From positions 1-64,000 of the forward strand of contig DATDGR010000181.1 in NCBI GenBank assembly GCA_036521995.1: a stretch of 64,000 bases of DNA, in the 5' to 3' direction. Below, one piece after another: positions 16,732 to 26,566 of this stretch. Every line of letters begins with the position of its first letter. Position 1 is the first letter of the stretch. Source of the DNA: Gp13-AA77 sp036521995. GTDB taxonomy: Bacteria; Acidobacteriota; Terriglobia; UBA7540. The translations under genes were made by a program, and so were the position numbers. The notes beneath the pieces were generated by a model. The model saw only the letters and a list, made by a program, of their open reading frames with translations, searched no databases and was not told the origin of the DNA.

Positions 16732-19305
16732 CTACTCAGGAGATTGTTCGATCTCGACGTAATCAAGCGGCGCGTACTCTTCCCCGTCGGCTTGGCCCTC
16801 GATGCGAATTTCGTCGTTTGGCCGCAGGGCTACACTGGTGACTCTGCGGCGCGTCGACGAGCTGCCGTCGGGCTTTCCCGACGGAAGATGGCGGTCGGCA
16901 ACCCATTCGTCTACAAGCTGGTCGCCGACGAAGATGCGGAAAAGCGAGGCGCCATTGTTCTGGTCGAAATACTGCACATTCAGGTCGCGCCAGCCAGCGG
17001 CCCCTTGGTAATGAAAGCTGACCATGCAGCGTTGCGTAGCACTCCGGCATTCTACGGCCTTGCCGCCGGAGGCAGTTTCCCAGGGTGTGACGTCGACAAC
17101 TTGATATCCGGTCAGCTTCATCGATTCCGCTTCGACGCGGTTCGGAAAATGGCCGGCGCGACCCTGAGCGTCCGGAATGCCGGACTCACGCAGGAACCAA
17201 CTGCAGACGGCGTCGCGCCACACTTGCGCGTGTCCAGCCTGATATTCCAGGCGAGCCAGAACATCGTTGTAGCGCGCCTCGTCCACTTGTCCGCGGAGCT
17301 GCGCCCACTCGGTGACCAGATCTTGCGCGGCTTGGGCGCCTGCGTAGTGGGAATCGTAGATGTGTTGTATCACGGTCTTGCCCGAGTGGAGCACGTAGGT
17401 GTAGGGCATGTGGTGCATGAAGAGCAACAAGCTATCGGGGCAAGTGACCCGTGATTCATAGACTGCTGCCACCGGCGGAGTGTACTGGCCGATGTAGCCG
17501 GTTCCGGTGGCAACGGTGCGATCCATGCCGATACCCTTGGCGTCGGCCCGTATCCACTGGCCCCACCCATTGCCCTCTGCCGATTCAATACCGGGTCCGT
17601 AGTGACTCCCCAGGATGTCCGTCAACGTACCTAAGCCGAGCGGTCCGGTGTAGTCTTCGTAAATCCGCCAGGATTTCAGCAGCATGTCATCGATCGTCGC
17701 CACCACCTGAGGTGCGTTTCCGAAGGTCAGGCGCGTCCACTCGTTTGCGATTTGTTCGGCCGAAAGGTCCGGGTTCCAGGCCAGACGCCCAAAACCGTAG
17801 AGGTTCGCCATTGCCAACTGGCTACCCAACCACGTCGCGTCCCGGCCGACGTTGGAAACTCCAACAAAACCTCCGAACGGTCGATTAAACGTGCGGCCTT
17901 CCACGAGGTTTTTCACCGGCGTGCCGGCGCCGCGGGTGTGCATATCAAAATCCAACACCTCCTTCCACATCGGAACGAGAAAGCAGAGATGCCGCTGTTG
18001 GCCCGTGTATTCCTGCGTGATCTGCAGTTCGATCGCTTCGTTCGTATTCTCGAGCGCTCCAAACAACGGGGAGACCGGTTCGCGGACTTGGAAATCGATC
18101 GGTCCGAACTTGATCTGCACGACGACGTTATCTTCGAACTGGCCGTCGAGCGGACGGAAGTTGTCGTAGGCAGCGCGGGCACGGTCGTTCTTCGGATTGC
18201 GCCAGTCGAGGTGGTGGTTGTAAACGAACGCGCGGTAAAGAACGATGCCGCCGTGAGGCTTCAAGGCGCGGGCGATCAGGTTGGCGGCCTCCGCATGAGT
18301 CCGATGGTAAGCGGAGGGCCCGGCGCGACCCTCAGAGTCTGTTTTGAGCACGAACCCGGCAAGGTCAGGGATGGCGTTATAGATCTCATTCGTCTTCGTC
18401 GTCCACCATTGGGCGACGCGTGGGTCGAGCGGATCAAACGTGTCGAGACCTCCGACCTTCTGGGGGCTGCTCAGGTCAATCGCCAGCGACAGCCGGACGC
18501 CCCATGGCCGGAACGTTTCGCCGATCGCCGCAAGTTGGCTGATGTACGGTGCGGTCAGAAGGCGCGGCTCGGCGTTTACGTTGTTAAGCGTGCAACCGTT
18601 GATCCCTAGCGAGGCTAGAAGGCGCGCAAAGTCCCGAGCCCTGCTCTGGTCTTTCGCCACGTGGCCGTCTTCGAAAAATATTGAAGACCCTCCGTAACCA
18701 CGTTCGACGGTGCCATCCAGGTTGTCCCACTGATTTACCCAGCGCACCGCCGCGGACGGCTCAGCAATTTCATTGAGCGCTGAGACCGGTTGTTGCAAAG
18801 CAATTTTCCGTAACACCCCGAAAGCGCCGTAGAGCACCCCACGGCCGTTGACAGCGGTAATCAGAAGGCAGGAGTGGCCGCGCACAGTTGTCGACCTCAG
18901 CCAATAGCCGTCTTGTTTCAATGGAGCACTCAGGTGGGTGCCAGGAGCCGCTTGCGCGATTTCGGCCAGCGTGCCAAGAACGATGCTACTCTCGTCCGGG
19001 GGGTTTGTCTCGGCGCGCAGGGTTCGGCCGAGCATGCCTCGCACGCCGCGAATCATTTCCTGTTGCGCCGCCTTGACCTCTGGCGAATCGCCCAGAGCAA
19101 CGACCACCGCAGGCAGCGTATCGAACTGCTGTCGTGCTGGGGCGTCCTCAATCGGAGCGTATCGGAGCCAAGCCTCATATCCACTCTCGGCCCGCAGCGG
19201 AGGCGCAGCCATCAGGCTGGCAAACAGGATTAGCGCAATCTCATTCCACACGCTTCGCCGTGCCGTACTGCCGGTCAGCAGAATTGCGGAACTGCCGCCA
19301 ATCAT
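16732..19305 (-). CDS. aguA: GH67 alpha-glucuronidase, exported
   Basis: Removes 4-O-methyl-glucuronic acid from the ends of xylooligosaccharides. The N-terminus contains a hydrophobic signal (IALILFASLMAAPPLRAES). The GH67 core is plain: RWVNQWDNLDGTVERGYGGS, SLGINGCTLNNVNA, GFVLKTDSEGRAGPS, VLYRAFVYNHHLDWRNPKND, KFGPIDFQVREPVSPLFG and ELQITQEYTGQQRHL. The Asp in GPIDFQ and the Glu in VREPVSP match the catalytic acids known in Cellvibrio GlcA67A; the Glu in DSEGRA is the likely general acid. The C-terminal 120 residues (FPNRVEAESMKLTGY onward) look like an added carbohydrate-binding beta-sandwich. At 857 residues it is longer than the usual 680-730, which this module explains. The XylR-type regulator gene lies 143 bases upstream, co-oriented. 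Confidence 0.95.
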   Translation of the reverse strand: MIGGSSAILLTGSTARRSVWNEIALILFASLMAAPPLRAESGYEAWLRYAPIEDAPARQQFDTLPAVVVALGDSPEVKAAQQEMIRGVRGMLGRTLRAETNPPDESSIVLGTLAEIAQAAPGTHLSAPLKQDGYWLRSTTVRGHSCLLITAVNGRGVLYGAFGVLRKIALQQPVSALNEIAEPSAAVRWVNQWDNLDGTVERGYGGSSIFFEDGHVAKDQSRARDFARLLASLGINGCTLNNVNAEPRLLTAPYISQLAAIGETFRPWGVRLSLAIDLSSPQKVGGLDTFDPLDPRVAQWWTTKTNEIYNAIPDLAGFVLKTDSEGRAGPSAYHRTHAEAANLIARALKPHGGIVLYRAFVYNHHLDWRNPKNDRARAAYDNFRPLDGQFEDNVVVQIKFGPIDFQVREPVSPLFGALENTNEAIELQITQEYTGQQRHLCFLVPMWKEVLDFDMHTRGAGTPVKNLVEGRTFNRPFGGFVGVSNVGRDATWLGSQLAMANLYGFGRLAWNPDLSAEQIANEWTRLTFGNAPQVVATIDDMLLKSWRIYEDYTGPLGLGTLTDILGSHYGPGIESAEGNGWGQWIRADAKGIGMDRTVATGTGYIGQYTPPVAAVYESRVTCPDSLLLFMHHMPYTYVLHSGKTVIQHIYDSHYAGAQAAQDLVTEWAQLRGQVDEARYNDVLARLEYQAGHAQVWRDAVCSWFLRESGIPDAQGRAGHFPNRVEAESMKLTGYQVVDVTPWETASGGKAVECRSATQRCMVSFHYQGAAGWRDLNVQYFDQNNGASLFRIFVGDQLVDEWVADRHLPSGKPDGSSSTRRRVTSVALRPNDEIRIEGQADGEEYAPLDYVEIEQSPE

Positions 19306-19448
19306 AATCGCTCAGGTGAACAGAGCATCGGGCAGGCCAGTCCGGAGGCCTAAGCCGGCCGTAAGGCTCAAGTGTCTCATCGGTCCTTAGGCCGGGGGGC
19401 CATAACCGAATTCTCAGCGCTCGCCAACGTATCTCTGGGGAACGGTCC

Positions 19449-20642
19449 CTAACCAACCGGCTCTCCGACTGCTTGGGATCGGAAGATCGTGGCCGTCCGG
19501 CACTCCGAGCGCCGGAAGGCCCGGTTAAAGGTCTTAACGCTGCCGAATCCCGAGCCGGCCGCTATGCGGTGCACCGGCAGGTCCGTCTCAAGCAGCAATC
19601 GTTTTGCTCGTTCCAAGCGGCAGCGAATAACTTCCGAAAGTATGGAGTGTCCGATCGCTCGGGCGAAGCGCCTTTCCAGGGTTCTCCTTGAAATTCCTAA
19701 CTGATTCACAATATCTGGGACGCCGATTGCTTGTCCGGCGTGATCCTTGATGAAACGCAAAGCCGCCACTACGAAGGAATCATCCTGAGCGATGACCTCG
19801 CTCGACCGCCGGCTGACCACGAAGGTGGGTTCGACGAGTATCACGTGTTCGGATATCGTTTGTCCCGACATCAGGCTGTCCAGCAGCCTGGCCGCGTCAT
19901 AACCGGCCTGTTCCAGATTCAGGGCCACACTGGAAAGCGGAGGATCAGAGAGTTCGCACATTAGTTCATCATTGTCGACACCCACGACCGCGACGTCGTC
20001 GGGTACTCGAAGTCCTGCTGCCGCGCAGGCCTGGAGAACTTCGCGGCCACAGGAGTCATTGCAAGCCATCAACCCAACAGGTCTTGGCAACGACGTAAGC
20101 CAATTTTCCAGGATTGGTTGCTCGTGCTCCCAGGTTTGGATCCAATTGGGCTCTTGAACCCAGTTCGCGACCTGAACATAGTGTGTCTGGCATTCAATGC
20201 CCCCTTCGGCCAGAAGCTGAGTGAAGGTTCTCTCTCGCAGGTGAGACCAACGGCACGCGCGGAAGCCACAGAACGCAAAGTGTCGGAGACCCGTTTCGAG
20301 GAGGTGTCTTGCTGCCATCCGGGCGATTCCGGGTGAATCCGTTCGAATTTCACAGAACCCTTTTCCCGGCTGCTGCGAGGCCAACTCCTGCAGGGAGGAA
20401 GCAACCACGGGAAGGCCGGTCTCGCGGATCTGTCTTGCCATCTTCGGTGACTGAATTCGGGCGATGATACCGGTTCCAGCCCAAGACTTCGCTTTTGGCA
20501 ACACCTGTTCCAGGTGCCCCGGGCTCAAATAGACTGACCAAGGCCCATGTAAGCGAGTGTAGCGGACGATGCCGCGTAGCAGGCCCCGCCCGTATTCTGT
20601 GGAGGTTTCCAGCAGCAATGCAACCTTCGGTACGGGCTTCAT
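19449..20642 (-). CDS. xylR: XylR-type AraC/LacI hybrid transcriptional regulator
   Basis: Sugar-responsive activator like E. coli XylR: a periplasmic-binding-protein-like sensor domain followed by an AraC DNA-binding domain. The opening VALLLETSTEYGRGLLRGI is the XylR hallmark. The sensor spans residues 5-275 (PVGLMACNDSCGREVLQAC, VPDDVAVVGVDNDELMCEL, SSVALNLEQAGYDAARLLD). The AraC domain spans about 285-390 (GVPDIVNQLGISRRTLERRF, CRLERAKRLLLETD, GFGSVKTFNRAFRR). Ligand probably xylose or a xylo-oligosaccharide (inference from family). Target is probably the adjacent GH67 gene and perhaps the TonB receptor operon on the other side. Confidence 0.92.
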   Translation of the reverse strand: MKPVPKVALLLETSTEYGRGLLRGIVRYTRLHGPWSVYLSPGHLEQVLPKAKSWAGTGIIARIQSPKMARQIRETGLPVVASSLQELASQQPGKGFCEIRTDSPGIARMAARHLLETGLRHFAFCGFRACRWSHLRERTFTQLLAEGGIECQTHYVQVANWVQEPNWIQTWEHEQPILENWLTSLPRPVGLMACNDSCGREVLQACAAAGLRVPDDVAVVGVDNDELMCELSDPPLSSVALNLEQAGYDAARLLDSLMSGQTISEHVILVEPTFVVSRRSSEVIAQDDSFVVAALRFIKDHAGQAIGVPDIVNQLGISRRTLERRFARAIGHSILSEVIRCRLERAKRLLLETDLPVHRIAAGSGFGSVKTFNRAFRRSECRTATIFRSQAVGEPVG

Positions 20643-20850
20643 GGTTCGCTCTCGACCGAGCCAGAGGCTGACTTTGGACTAAGAATTCCGGGCTTTCAGG
20701 GCGCACTGAGTACGCGAGAACCATGACGAGCGTCTATCAGTCCCGGTGCCGCGGGTAACTCACTCCGAACTCACGGCAGTCGACCTGGCTTCGCTCAACT
20801 TGGCTTGAGCAGGCCGACGCGGCCGCTTTGGCGCTGATTTTCGGTTCTCG

Positions 20851-20966
20851 GATCCCGCCAGATCGGAAGGCAGTCCGCCCCCTCAGACCCATTCTCATTG
20901 ACCGGTAAGTCCACCGGCCGATTTCCTATAAAATTGATTCTAAAGCACATCCCAGCTTTTTTGTCG
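20851..20966 (-). repeat. Dispersed KAGM-LPVNEN repeat, copy B
   Basis: On the minus strand: ACAAAAAAGCTGGGATGTGC, TTTAGAATCAAT, then ACTTACCGGTCAATGAGAAT and GGCGGACTGCC. One frame reads KKAGMCFRINF and then DLPVNENG. It aligns along about 115 bases with copy A at 28314-28428 (shared TTAGAATCAAT, CTTACCGGTCAATGAGAA, GGCGGACT). It points toward xylR, 208 bases downstream. Confidence 0.65.
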
Positions 20967-21583
20967 GGCCATGGTCTTATGACCCATTTGACATCTTCCA
21001 TTCAAATTCGGAACATCACCCATCCCTTCATCAGCCAAACCGGGTCGACGTGCCCTTCGGAAACCCCGGACCTGGCATGTGGCAGGCTTCTCGTCATCGA
21101 TATCCGTTTTCCCTCGCCGGAGACCCTTACAAAGCAACCTTGGGGCTGTCGCAAATCTGGAACGAGATTGAACCGGCGCTGGCAGTATATCACTCAACTT
21201 GCCTGAATGTCCGCAGGCTACTGTAAATCTGCGCACGTTAGGGTTGACGCAAAATGGCCTCATTATTCCGCAAATTGGTATCTAGACAGGAATATACGCG
21301 AGCACTATTATTTCTCGGTTTGCGCGGTTTTCCGAGATGGCTTGGCGATGGCCAAGGAAGAGGGGAGGGGTCAAGGTTTCGGACTGAATTTACGCGAACG
21401 AATCCAGCATCTTTCTGAAAATAAGCGATTTATGCTCTAAGCCCAGTATGTTACTGATAAAAGGAATCTTAACTTCTTGAAGAGATGGACCGCGCCAACT
21501 AGAGCGCGCCAACCAAGCAAAAGGCTTGCTTCGCACACTCCCTGGCTGTTGCTGCGCATCGGTGTCGAGACTGTTGGGTCAAA

Positions 21584-21600
21584 CGGCTGCTGAGCAGCCG
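21584..21600. promoter_or_regulatory. Perfect palindrome before the TonB receptor gene
   Basis: CGGCTGCTGAGCAGCCG, two eight-base arms around a central G, ends 31 bases before the receptor ATG. It could be an operator for a dimeric regulator or an RNA hairpin in the leader; the sequence cannot tell which. Confidence 0.4.
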
Positions 21601-21631
21601 ACTTCATCCTAAGAAGAAGACGGAGGAACGT

Positions 21632-24600
21632 ATGGAAGGTTTCAAATCGACCACCAGTTCCCGTGCGCTGCGAGCCGGCAACATACTGTGGTTGCTGGGG
21701 GTGATCCTCCTCGCATTCGGAGGGAGCCAGGTTATGGCCCAGGAGCTAGGTTCCATCGTGGGTACCATTACCGATCCCAGCGGGGCAGCACTTCCCGGCG
21801 TTACCGTCACCGTCACCAACGAGCAGACCGGGGTTGTCGCGAGAAGCACCACCACCAACGATGTAGGGAATTATGAATGTCCTGACCTTACGCCTTCGGT
21901 TTACAGCGTTCGGGCGGAGAAGACCGGCTTTCAAACCACAGTCCAGTCTAAGATCGGCGTCGAGGTCCGGGGCGTCGTGCGAACCGACCTTCGAATGACT
22001 CTTGGCGCGGTCACCCAAGAGGTGACGGTAACGGCGACCTCCGTGCATCTGCAGACGGAAACCGGCACCGTCAGCCAGTCGATAACGGGAACCAATATCG
22101 CCCAGATCGACACCAACGGACGCAGTATCATCCAGCTCGCGACGCTGGTCCCAGGGGCAGCCTCTACTCTGCCTTCTTTCAACACGCCCGTCGGGGTCAC
22201 CGCGAACACGGGCATCGCTTTCAACGGCGCAGAACCCGACCATAACGTCTGGTCCATCGACGGGGTAGAAAATTATGACCGCGGCTGCGGCGGGTGTGTG
22301 GAGATCGTCCCCGACCAGGACGCCATTCAGGAGTTCACTGTCCTGACGAGCAACGCTGGACAGGACGTCGGTCACGGGACCGCCGGACACATTCAGATGG
22401 AAATCAAGAGCGGAACCAGCCAGTTTCACGGCGAGGCCTTTGAGTTTGTCCGCAACACTTCCCTGGACGCGTCCACGTTTTTCGCCAATGCTTCCAACAC
22501 TCCCAAGCCGACGCTTAACTTCAACAATTTTGGCTTCAATGTCGGCGGGCCGATCTACCGGCGAGGCCACGAAAAGAAGACGTTTTTCTTCTTTGAGGCC
22601 GACTGGCGCCGACTGATCCAAGGCGAGACCATACACGCGCCGGCCCCTCCGGCGGACTGGACGACGGGACTCTTCGACTCCGGCAGCCCCGTGATCCTGG
22701 ATCATAGCAAGCCCGTGACCTTGCCCGGCGGCATCGCAGGCTACCAACCCTTTCCGAACAACCAGGTTCCCACCGCCTCGCTGGATCCGAACGCCGTCCT
22801 GCTCGGCAAGCCGAATTTCATTTTCCCCTCTCCGAATGGCGCCGGCAACTTCTTCACCGGCTCACCAGCGCCGCCCACCAACGTCAACGAACAGATTGTT
22901 CGAATAGACCATCAGTTTTCTGACAAGACATCACTGATGGGCCACTACCTCCGGGATGGCATCAATCAGGACTTTCCGACTACGCTCTGGAGCGGCGACA
23001 CTTATCCCACGGTCGGCACAGCTTTTCTCAACGAGCCGCAGTCCTTCATGTTGAAACTGACGCACAGCATCAGCTCGTCGCTACTGAACGAGGCCCAGAT
23101 CAGTTACAACCGGCAGCCTCTCACCTTGCTTCCCACCGGTACCTACCAGGCGCCCGAAGGCTTAACAATTAAGCCCGTCTTCCCAGGCGTTAACACGGAC
23201 AATCGCATTCCTACCTTGAACATGTCCGGGTCAGCCCTGGGTACGGTTTACGATGTGGCTTCCTGGCCGTGGACCAATGTGCTGAACACCTGGACCGCCC
23301 GCGACTCCATCTCCAAGATCACCGGCAATCACTCTCTGAATTTCGGCGCCGAGTACCAGTGGTACGCAAAGCAGCAGGAGCTGTTTGGTACCACGCAAGG
23401 AACCTACACCTTTAACGGCAGCGCCACGAATGGGAGCTACTTGGGGGCGAATGGCCAAGTCCTGACCACGACCGGCAACGAATTTGCGGACTTCATGCTG
23501 GGGCAAACAGGGTCGACAGGCAACTACACCCAGCTTCAGAACCAGACCATTCCGACCTATATTAACGAATACTTCGCTCCCTGGATTGGCGACGCCTGGA
23601 AAGTGCGCCCGGGCCTCACTCTGAATTTTGGCTTGCGGTGGGAAATCATGCCGCATGCGCATGAGCAGCGCAACCAGATCTCGGTTTTCCGGCCGTCGCT
23701 CTTCAGTACGTCACAGATTCCTCAATTCAATCCAGATGGCAGCATCGTTCCCGGCACCGGCAATCTGCTGAATGGCATCGGGATCGCAGGCCAGAACGGT
23801 ATCCCCTCGGATCTGGTTGATAACCATTGGACGAACTTCGGGCCCCGCGTCGGATTCGCCTGGCAGCCCGGAGCGCTCAAGGACACGGTGATTCGGGGCG
23901 GTTATGGGCTCCTCTATGAGAATATCCAGGGCAACGACATTTACAACGTAGCGCCCAACCCTCCGTTCTCGAACTCGCCCTCGACCTTCAACACCACGCT
24001 GAGCAACCCTGGCGGAGTTCCAGGAACCATCTTCCCAAGCGGCCTCCAGGCTTACCAACCCACCTACCCACAGCCTTATTCGCAGCAGTACAGCCTGGGT
24101 GTTCAACGCCAATTCGGTACGAACGTCGTAGGTTCGCTGAGTTACGTGGGCTCGCACGCATCAAACCAGAACATCAATGTCAACCTCAACCAGCCTACGG
24201 GTCCGGTCACGAGTGGTCCGATCAACTTGGCGCGCCCGTACCTGGGGTGGGCCAATATCGGCTGGTACCAGAACACGACCTACGGGAGCTATAACAGCCT
24301 CCAAGCGACCCTTCGCTTTGCAAACTGGCGCGGGCTGACGGCCGGCATCAACTACACTTACTCCCACTGCCTCGACTTCGTAGACGGCGACGTGGGGGGG
24401 ATCATCGATAACTCTTATAACGTCGCAGCAGAGTATGGCAACTGCGGCTACGACATCCGCCAGAACCTGATCATCAACTACACCTATCTTCTGCCGATTT
24501 TCAGATCTGACACCGGAGTGAAGGGAAAGGTGCTCGGTGGATGGACTGTGTCCGGCATCACCACGTTCTCTTCGGGGTTGCCTCTGACCATCAACGCACC

Positions 24601-24991
24601 AGGAGATCCGGCGGAGTGCGGGTGCAGTTCCCGCGCCGATGAGGTCGGCGGCCCTAACAGCGGGTCGGGCATCCACACCGCGGCAGAGTGGTTCAATACC
24701 GCCGCCTTCGCAGCGGTGCCCACGGGTCAATTCGGTAACTCCGCCCGCAACGTCGCTTACGGCCAGGGCATCAACAACTGGGATACGTCGCTTTTCAAAA
24801 ACTTCGCTGGCATTCCATTCCCCGGAAACAAGGAAGGCGCTGCCATCCAGTTCCGAATTGAGTTCTTCAACTTCTTCAACCACACCCAGTTCAACGGGTA
24901 TGGGACTACCTTCGGAACCCCCGGATTCGGCGCCCCCAACTCGACGCGTGATCCGCGGGAGATACAGTTGGCAGCTAAGTTCATGTTTTGA
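21632..24991 (+). CDS. TonB-dependent receptor, carboxypeptidase-regulatory-domain (Oar-like) type
   Basis: Outer-membrane beta-barrel transporter or adhesin of the large Acidobacteriota class, 1119 residues. ATG 21632 follows CGGAGGAACGT. Signal peptide: AGNILWLLGVILLAFGGSQV, cleaved near MAQE. Residues 30-125 form a CarboxypepD-regulatory-like fold (GSIVGTITDPSGAALPGVTV, TTNDVGNYECPDLTPSVYSV). The plug domain follows (SIIQLATLVPGAAS, NVWSIDGVENYDRG), then a long barrel (HGEAFEFVRNTSLDAS, FNNFGFNVGGPIY). It ends in REIQLAAKFMF, an aromatic C-terminus fit for BAM insertion. The plug has an odd CGGC pair. Near the GH67/XylR genes it may import glucuronoxylan fragments (inference); many such proteins have no known ligand. 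Confidence 0.93.
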   Translation: MEGFKSTTSSRALRAGNILWLLGVILLAFGGSQVMAQELGSIVGTITDPSGAALPGVTVTVTNEQTGVVARSTTTNDVGNYECPDLTPSVYSVRAEKTGFQTTVQSKIGVEVRGVVRTDLRMTLGAVTQEVTVTATSVHLQTETGTVSQSITGTNIAQIDTNGRSIIQLATLVPGAASTLPSFNTPVGVTANTGIAFNGAEPDHNVWSIDGVENYDRGCGGCVEIVPDQDAIQEFTVLTSNAGQDVGHGTAGHIQMEIKSGTSQFHGEAFEFVRNTSLDASTFFANASNTPKPTLNFNNFGFNVGGPIYRRGHEKKTFFFFEADWRRLIQGETIHAPAPPADWTTGLFDSGSPVILDHSKPVTLPGGIAGYQPFPNNQVPTASLDPNAVLLGKPNFIFPSPNGAGNFFTGSPAPPTNVNEQIVRIDHQFSDKTSLMGHYLRDGINQDFPTTLWSGDTYPTVGTAFLNEPQSFMLKLTHSISSSLLNEAQISYNRQPLTLLPTGTYQAPEGLTIKPVFPGVNTDNRIPTLNMSGSALGTVYDVASWPWTNVLNTWTARDSISKITGNHSLNFGAEYQWYAKQQELFGTTQGTYTFNGSATNGSYLGANGQVLTTTGNEFADFMLGQTGSTGNYTQLQNQTIPTYINEYFAPWIGDAWKVRPGLTLNFGLRWEIMPHAHEQRNQISVFRPSLFSTSQIPQFNPDGSIVPGTGNLLNGIGIAGQNGIPSDLVDNHWTNFGPRVGFAWQPGALKDTVIRGGYGLLYENIQGNDIYNVAPNPPFSNSPSTFNTTLSNPGGVPGTIFPSGLQAYQPTYPQPYSQQYSLGVQRQFGTNVVGSLSYVGSHASNQNINVNLNQPTGPVTSGPINLARPYLGWANIGWYQNTTYGSYNSLQATLRFANWRGLTAGINYTYSHCLDFVDGDVGGIIDNSYNVAAEYGNCGYDIRQNLIINYTYLLPIFRSDTGVKGKVLGGWTVSGITTFSSGLPLTINAPGDPAECGCSSRADEVGGPNSGSGIHTAAEWFNTAAFAAVPTGQFGNSARNVAYGQGINNWDTSLFKNFAGIPFPGNKEGAAIQFRIEFFNFFNHTQFNGYGTTFGTPGFGAPNSTRDPREIQLAAKFMF

Positions 24992-25020
24992 AGCTCCGTC
25001 GACCGGTTACCGGGCTCTCT

Positions 25021-25048
25021 TGCCAGCCTTGGGGTACCAAGGCTGGCA
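25021..25048 (+). terminator. Strong hairpin after TonB receptor gene
   Basis: TGCCAGCCTTGG-GGTA-CCAAGGCTGGCA: a perfect 12-pair stem with a four-base loop, 30 bases after the receptor stop. There is no long T run (TTCTGTG follows), so termination may be imperfect or it may protect the mRNA 3' end. Confidence 0.65.
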
Positions 25049-25233
25049 GGAGCCTTCTGTGTCCTGGCTTTCGGTTCGCGGATCGAGGGGCATTTGCCGT
25101 TATACTCCACGCTTCCCAATTGCGTTGATTGTCTTCTCCAACCAAAGCCTATCTACAACGTGTCCGGTTATCCATCGCTCGGTGGGCTTCTACACGCGAG
25201 TGATCACCCCTTTGGCTATGCATGCTTCCGTCT

Positions 25234-26454
25234 TTAGCGGCTCGCCGGGCCTGGACTCGCGTGGGTCGACGCGGCACAGGCGTCATCGGCAGCTACGACG
25301 CGAATGAAGTGATCTGACATGCTGAAAGGGGACAGCGGTAGACGGCACTTCGGCATGTGGCAGGTGGTGCAGCGTTCCTGGGACACGGGACAGTTTTTGG
25401 CCGAGCGCGCTGCGGCACCGCCTCCCGATTTGGAAGAGTGACACGACAGGCAAGCTGAATCGTAAGCCGAGGCGTTGCGCTCGAGCGGAGCGTGAGCATT
25501 ATGGCACGTCAGGCAGGTGATTCGCTGGGACATGATCCAGCAAGAGCTCAGCTCCAGCCGATAAGGCTCGTAATGGACGGTGTCGAGTCCATGGAGACCC
25601 TTCATCTGGACTCGTAGAGACGTCCGATGGCAAGCGCCACAGAAATCCTCGGTGTCCGCCGGGTTGAGCGAGGCGGGATTGAGGATGAAGCTGGTGTTGT
25701 GCCTCGCGGACTCACTGGAAGCCTTCGTGGCCGCCACGTGGCGCGCGCCCGGCCCGTGGCAATCTTCGCAGGAGACTCCCAGTATCGCGGACTGAACTTG
25801 CAGCCGGCCGCTGGTCACCGCCGCGGTTGTGTGGCAGGAGATGCATTGCTGCGCCGCGGAGGGCAACAGAGGGATTCCAGTAGCTTCTTGAAGTGTTGCG
25901 GGAATCGTGGTCGGAAGGCCGGCTACAACGTCGAGCGTCCCCAGACCGGGGTAATATGCGACCTCCGCTTCGTAGTAAGTGCCGTTCGCGAAAAACACGA
26001 AGGCCTGGCCCACCACGCCTACGCCATAGGCCCAGAGAAGCGGCAGCGAAAGCGTGCGCTGTCCATCCGTAACCGAGTAAAGAGCCTGATTGTCTGCAAG
26101 ATCAATCCGGTAGGTATAAGGCCCGCGACGAAAGCTCAAGTGCGGATGCGCGCGCAGGAACTCACTGTCGGCCGCCGGCGTCAAGGCATGTGCCATCTGA
26201 GATTCCTGCCAGGCCGCCGACTCCGAAGGATGGCACGAGGCACATGCTTGCGGGCCGACATAGGCGCTACGGGGTGCTGAGCCGTCGGTCGGCCACCATC
26301 CCTTGTGATGCGAAGGCTCAGGTAACTCATCGGGCTGCGTCTCCAGGACGGTTTGACCTAGAAGGTTCGGGCAGGCGGCTAGCAGAAAGACTCCAAGGAT
26401 GTGTAAGGCCGGGGCGTGACCGAGGGCTCTCATCTTGGGGTGGTTCGTACCCAC
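25234..26454 (-). CDS. Seven-haem c-type cytochrome lipoprotein
   Basis: Electron-transfer protein exported and lipid-anchored. Seven CxxCH haem sites are readable: CASCH, CISCH, CEDCH, CGACH, CLTCH, CLSCH and CTTCH. The signal peptide HILGVFLLAAC ends in a perfect lipobox (L-A-A-C). The start is either GTG 26454 or ATG 26433 (MRALGHAP); neither has a clear ribosome site, and both give the same mature protein. Residues around 100-190 (RRGPYTYRIDL, YGVGVVGQAFVFFANGTYYE) form a non-haem beta domain seen in some multihaem proteins that co-occur with TPR proteins. The gene is divergent from the TPR gene and convergent with the receptor gene. Its redox partner is not identifiable. Confidence 0.85.
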   Translation of the reverse strand: MGTNHPKMRALGHAPALHILGVFLLAACPNLLGQTVLETQPDELPEPSHHKGWWPTDGSAPRSAYVGPQACASCHPSESAAWQESQMAHALTPAADSEFLRAHPHLSFRRGPYTYRIDLADNQALYSVTDGQRTLSLPLLWAYGVGVVGQAFVFFANGTYYEAEVAYYPGLGTLDVVAGLPTTIPATLQEATGIPLLPSAAQQCISCHTTAAVTSGRLQVQSAILGVSCEDCHGPGARHVAATKASSESARHNTSFILNPASLNPADTEDFCGACHRTSLRVQMKGLHGLDTVHYEPYRLELSSCWIMSQRITCLTCHNAHAPLERNASAYDSACLSCHSSKSGGGAAARSAKNCPVSQERCTTCHMPKCRLPLSPFSMSDHFIRVVAADDACAASTHASPGPASR

Positions 26455-26566
26455 GATGCATCTGAGAAAACCCTAGCATTGCACAAGTGACAGCGTGATT
26501 CAAAGACGCGTGGTTTCTCCTGGGGCCGGGCGTTTGGCTTCGGAGTTAGAATGGCAAAGGGTGAGA

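Larger units (their letters stand above)
20643..21631. other. Long regulatory gap between xylR and TonB receptor
   Basis: No gene is supported in 989 bases between divergent xylR and the TonB receptor gene. It contains dispersed-repeat copy B (20851-20966) and a perfect palindrome at 21584-21600. The stretch 21200-21500 is clearly AT-richer than the surroundings (for example TATTATTTCTCGG), as expected of a promoter region or decayed DNA. A long untranslated leader is possible. Confidence 0.45.

Noticed and set aside
17752..18609. Plus-strand open frame of 285 codons
   Set aside because: Antisense of the GH67 gene, with no ribosome site or motif.
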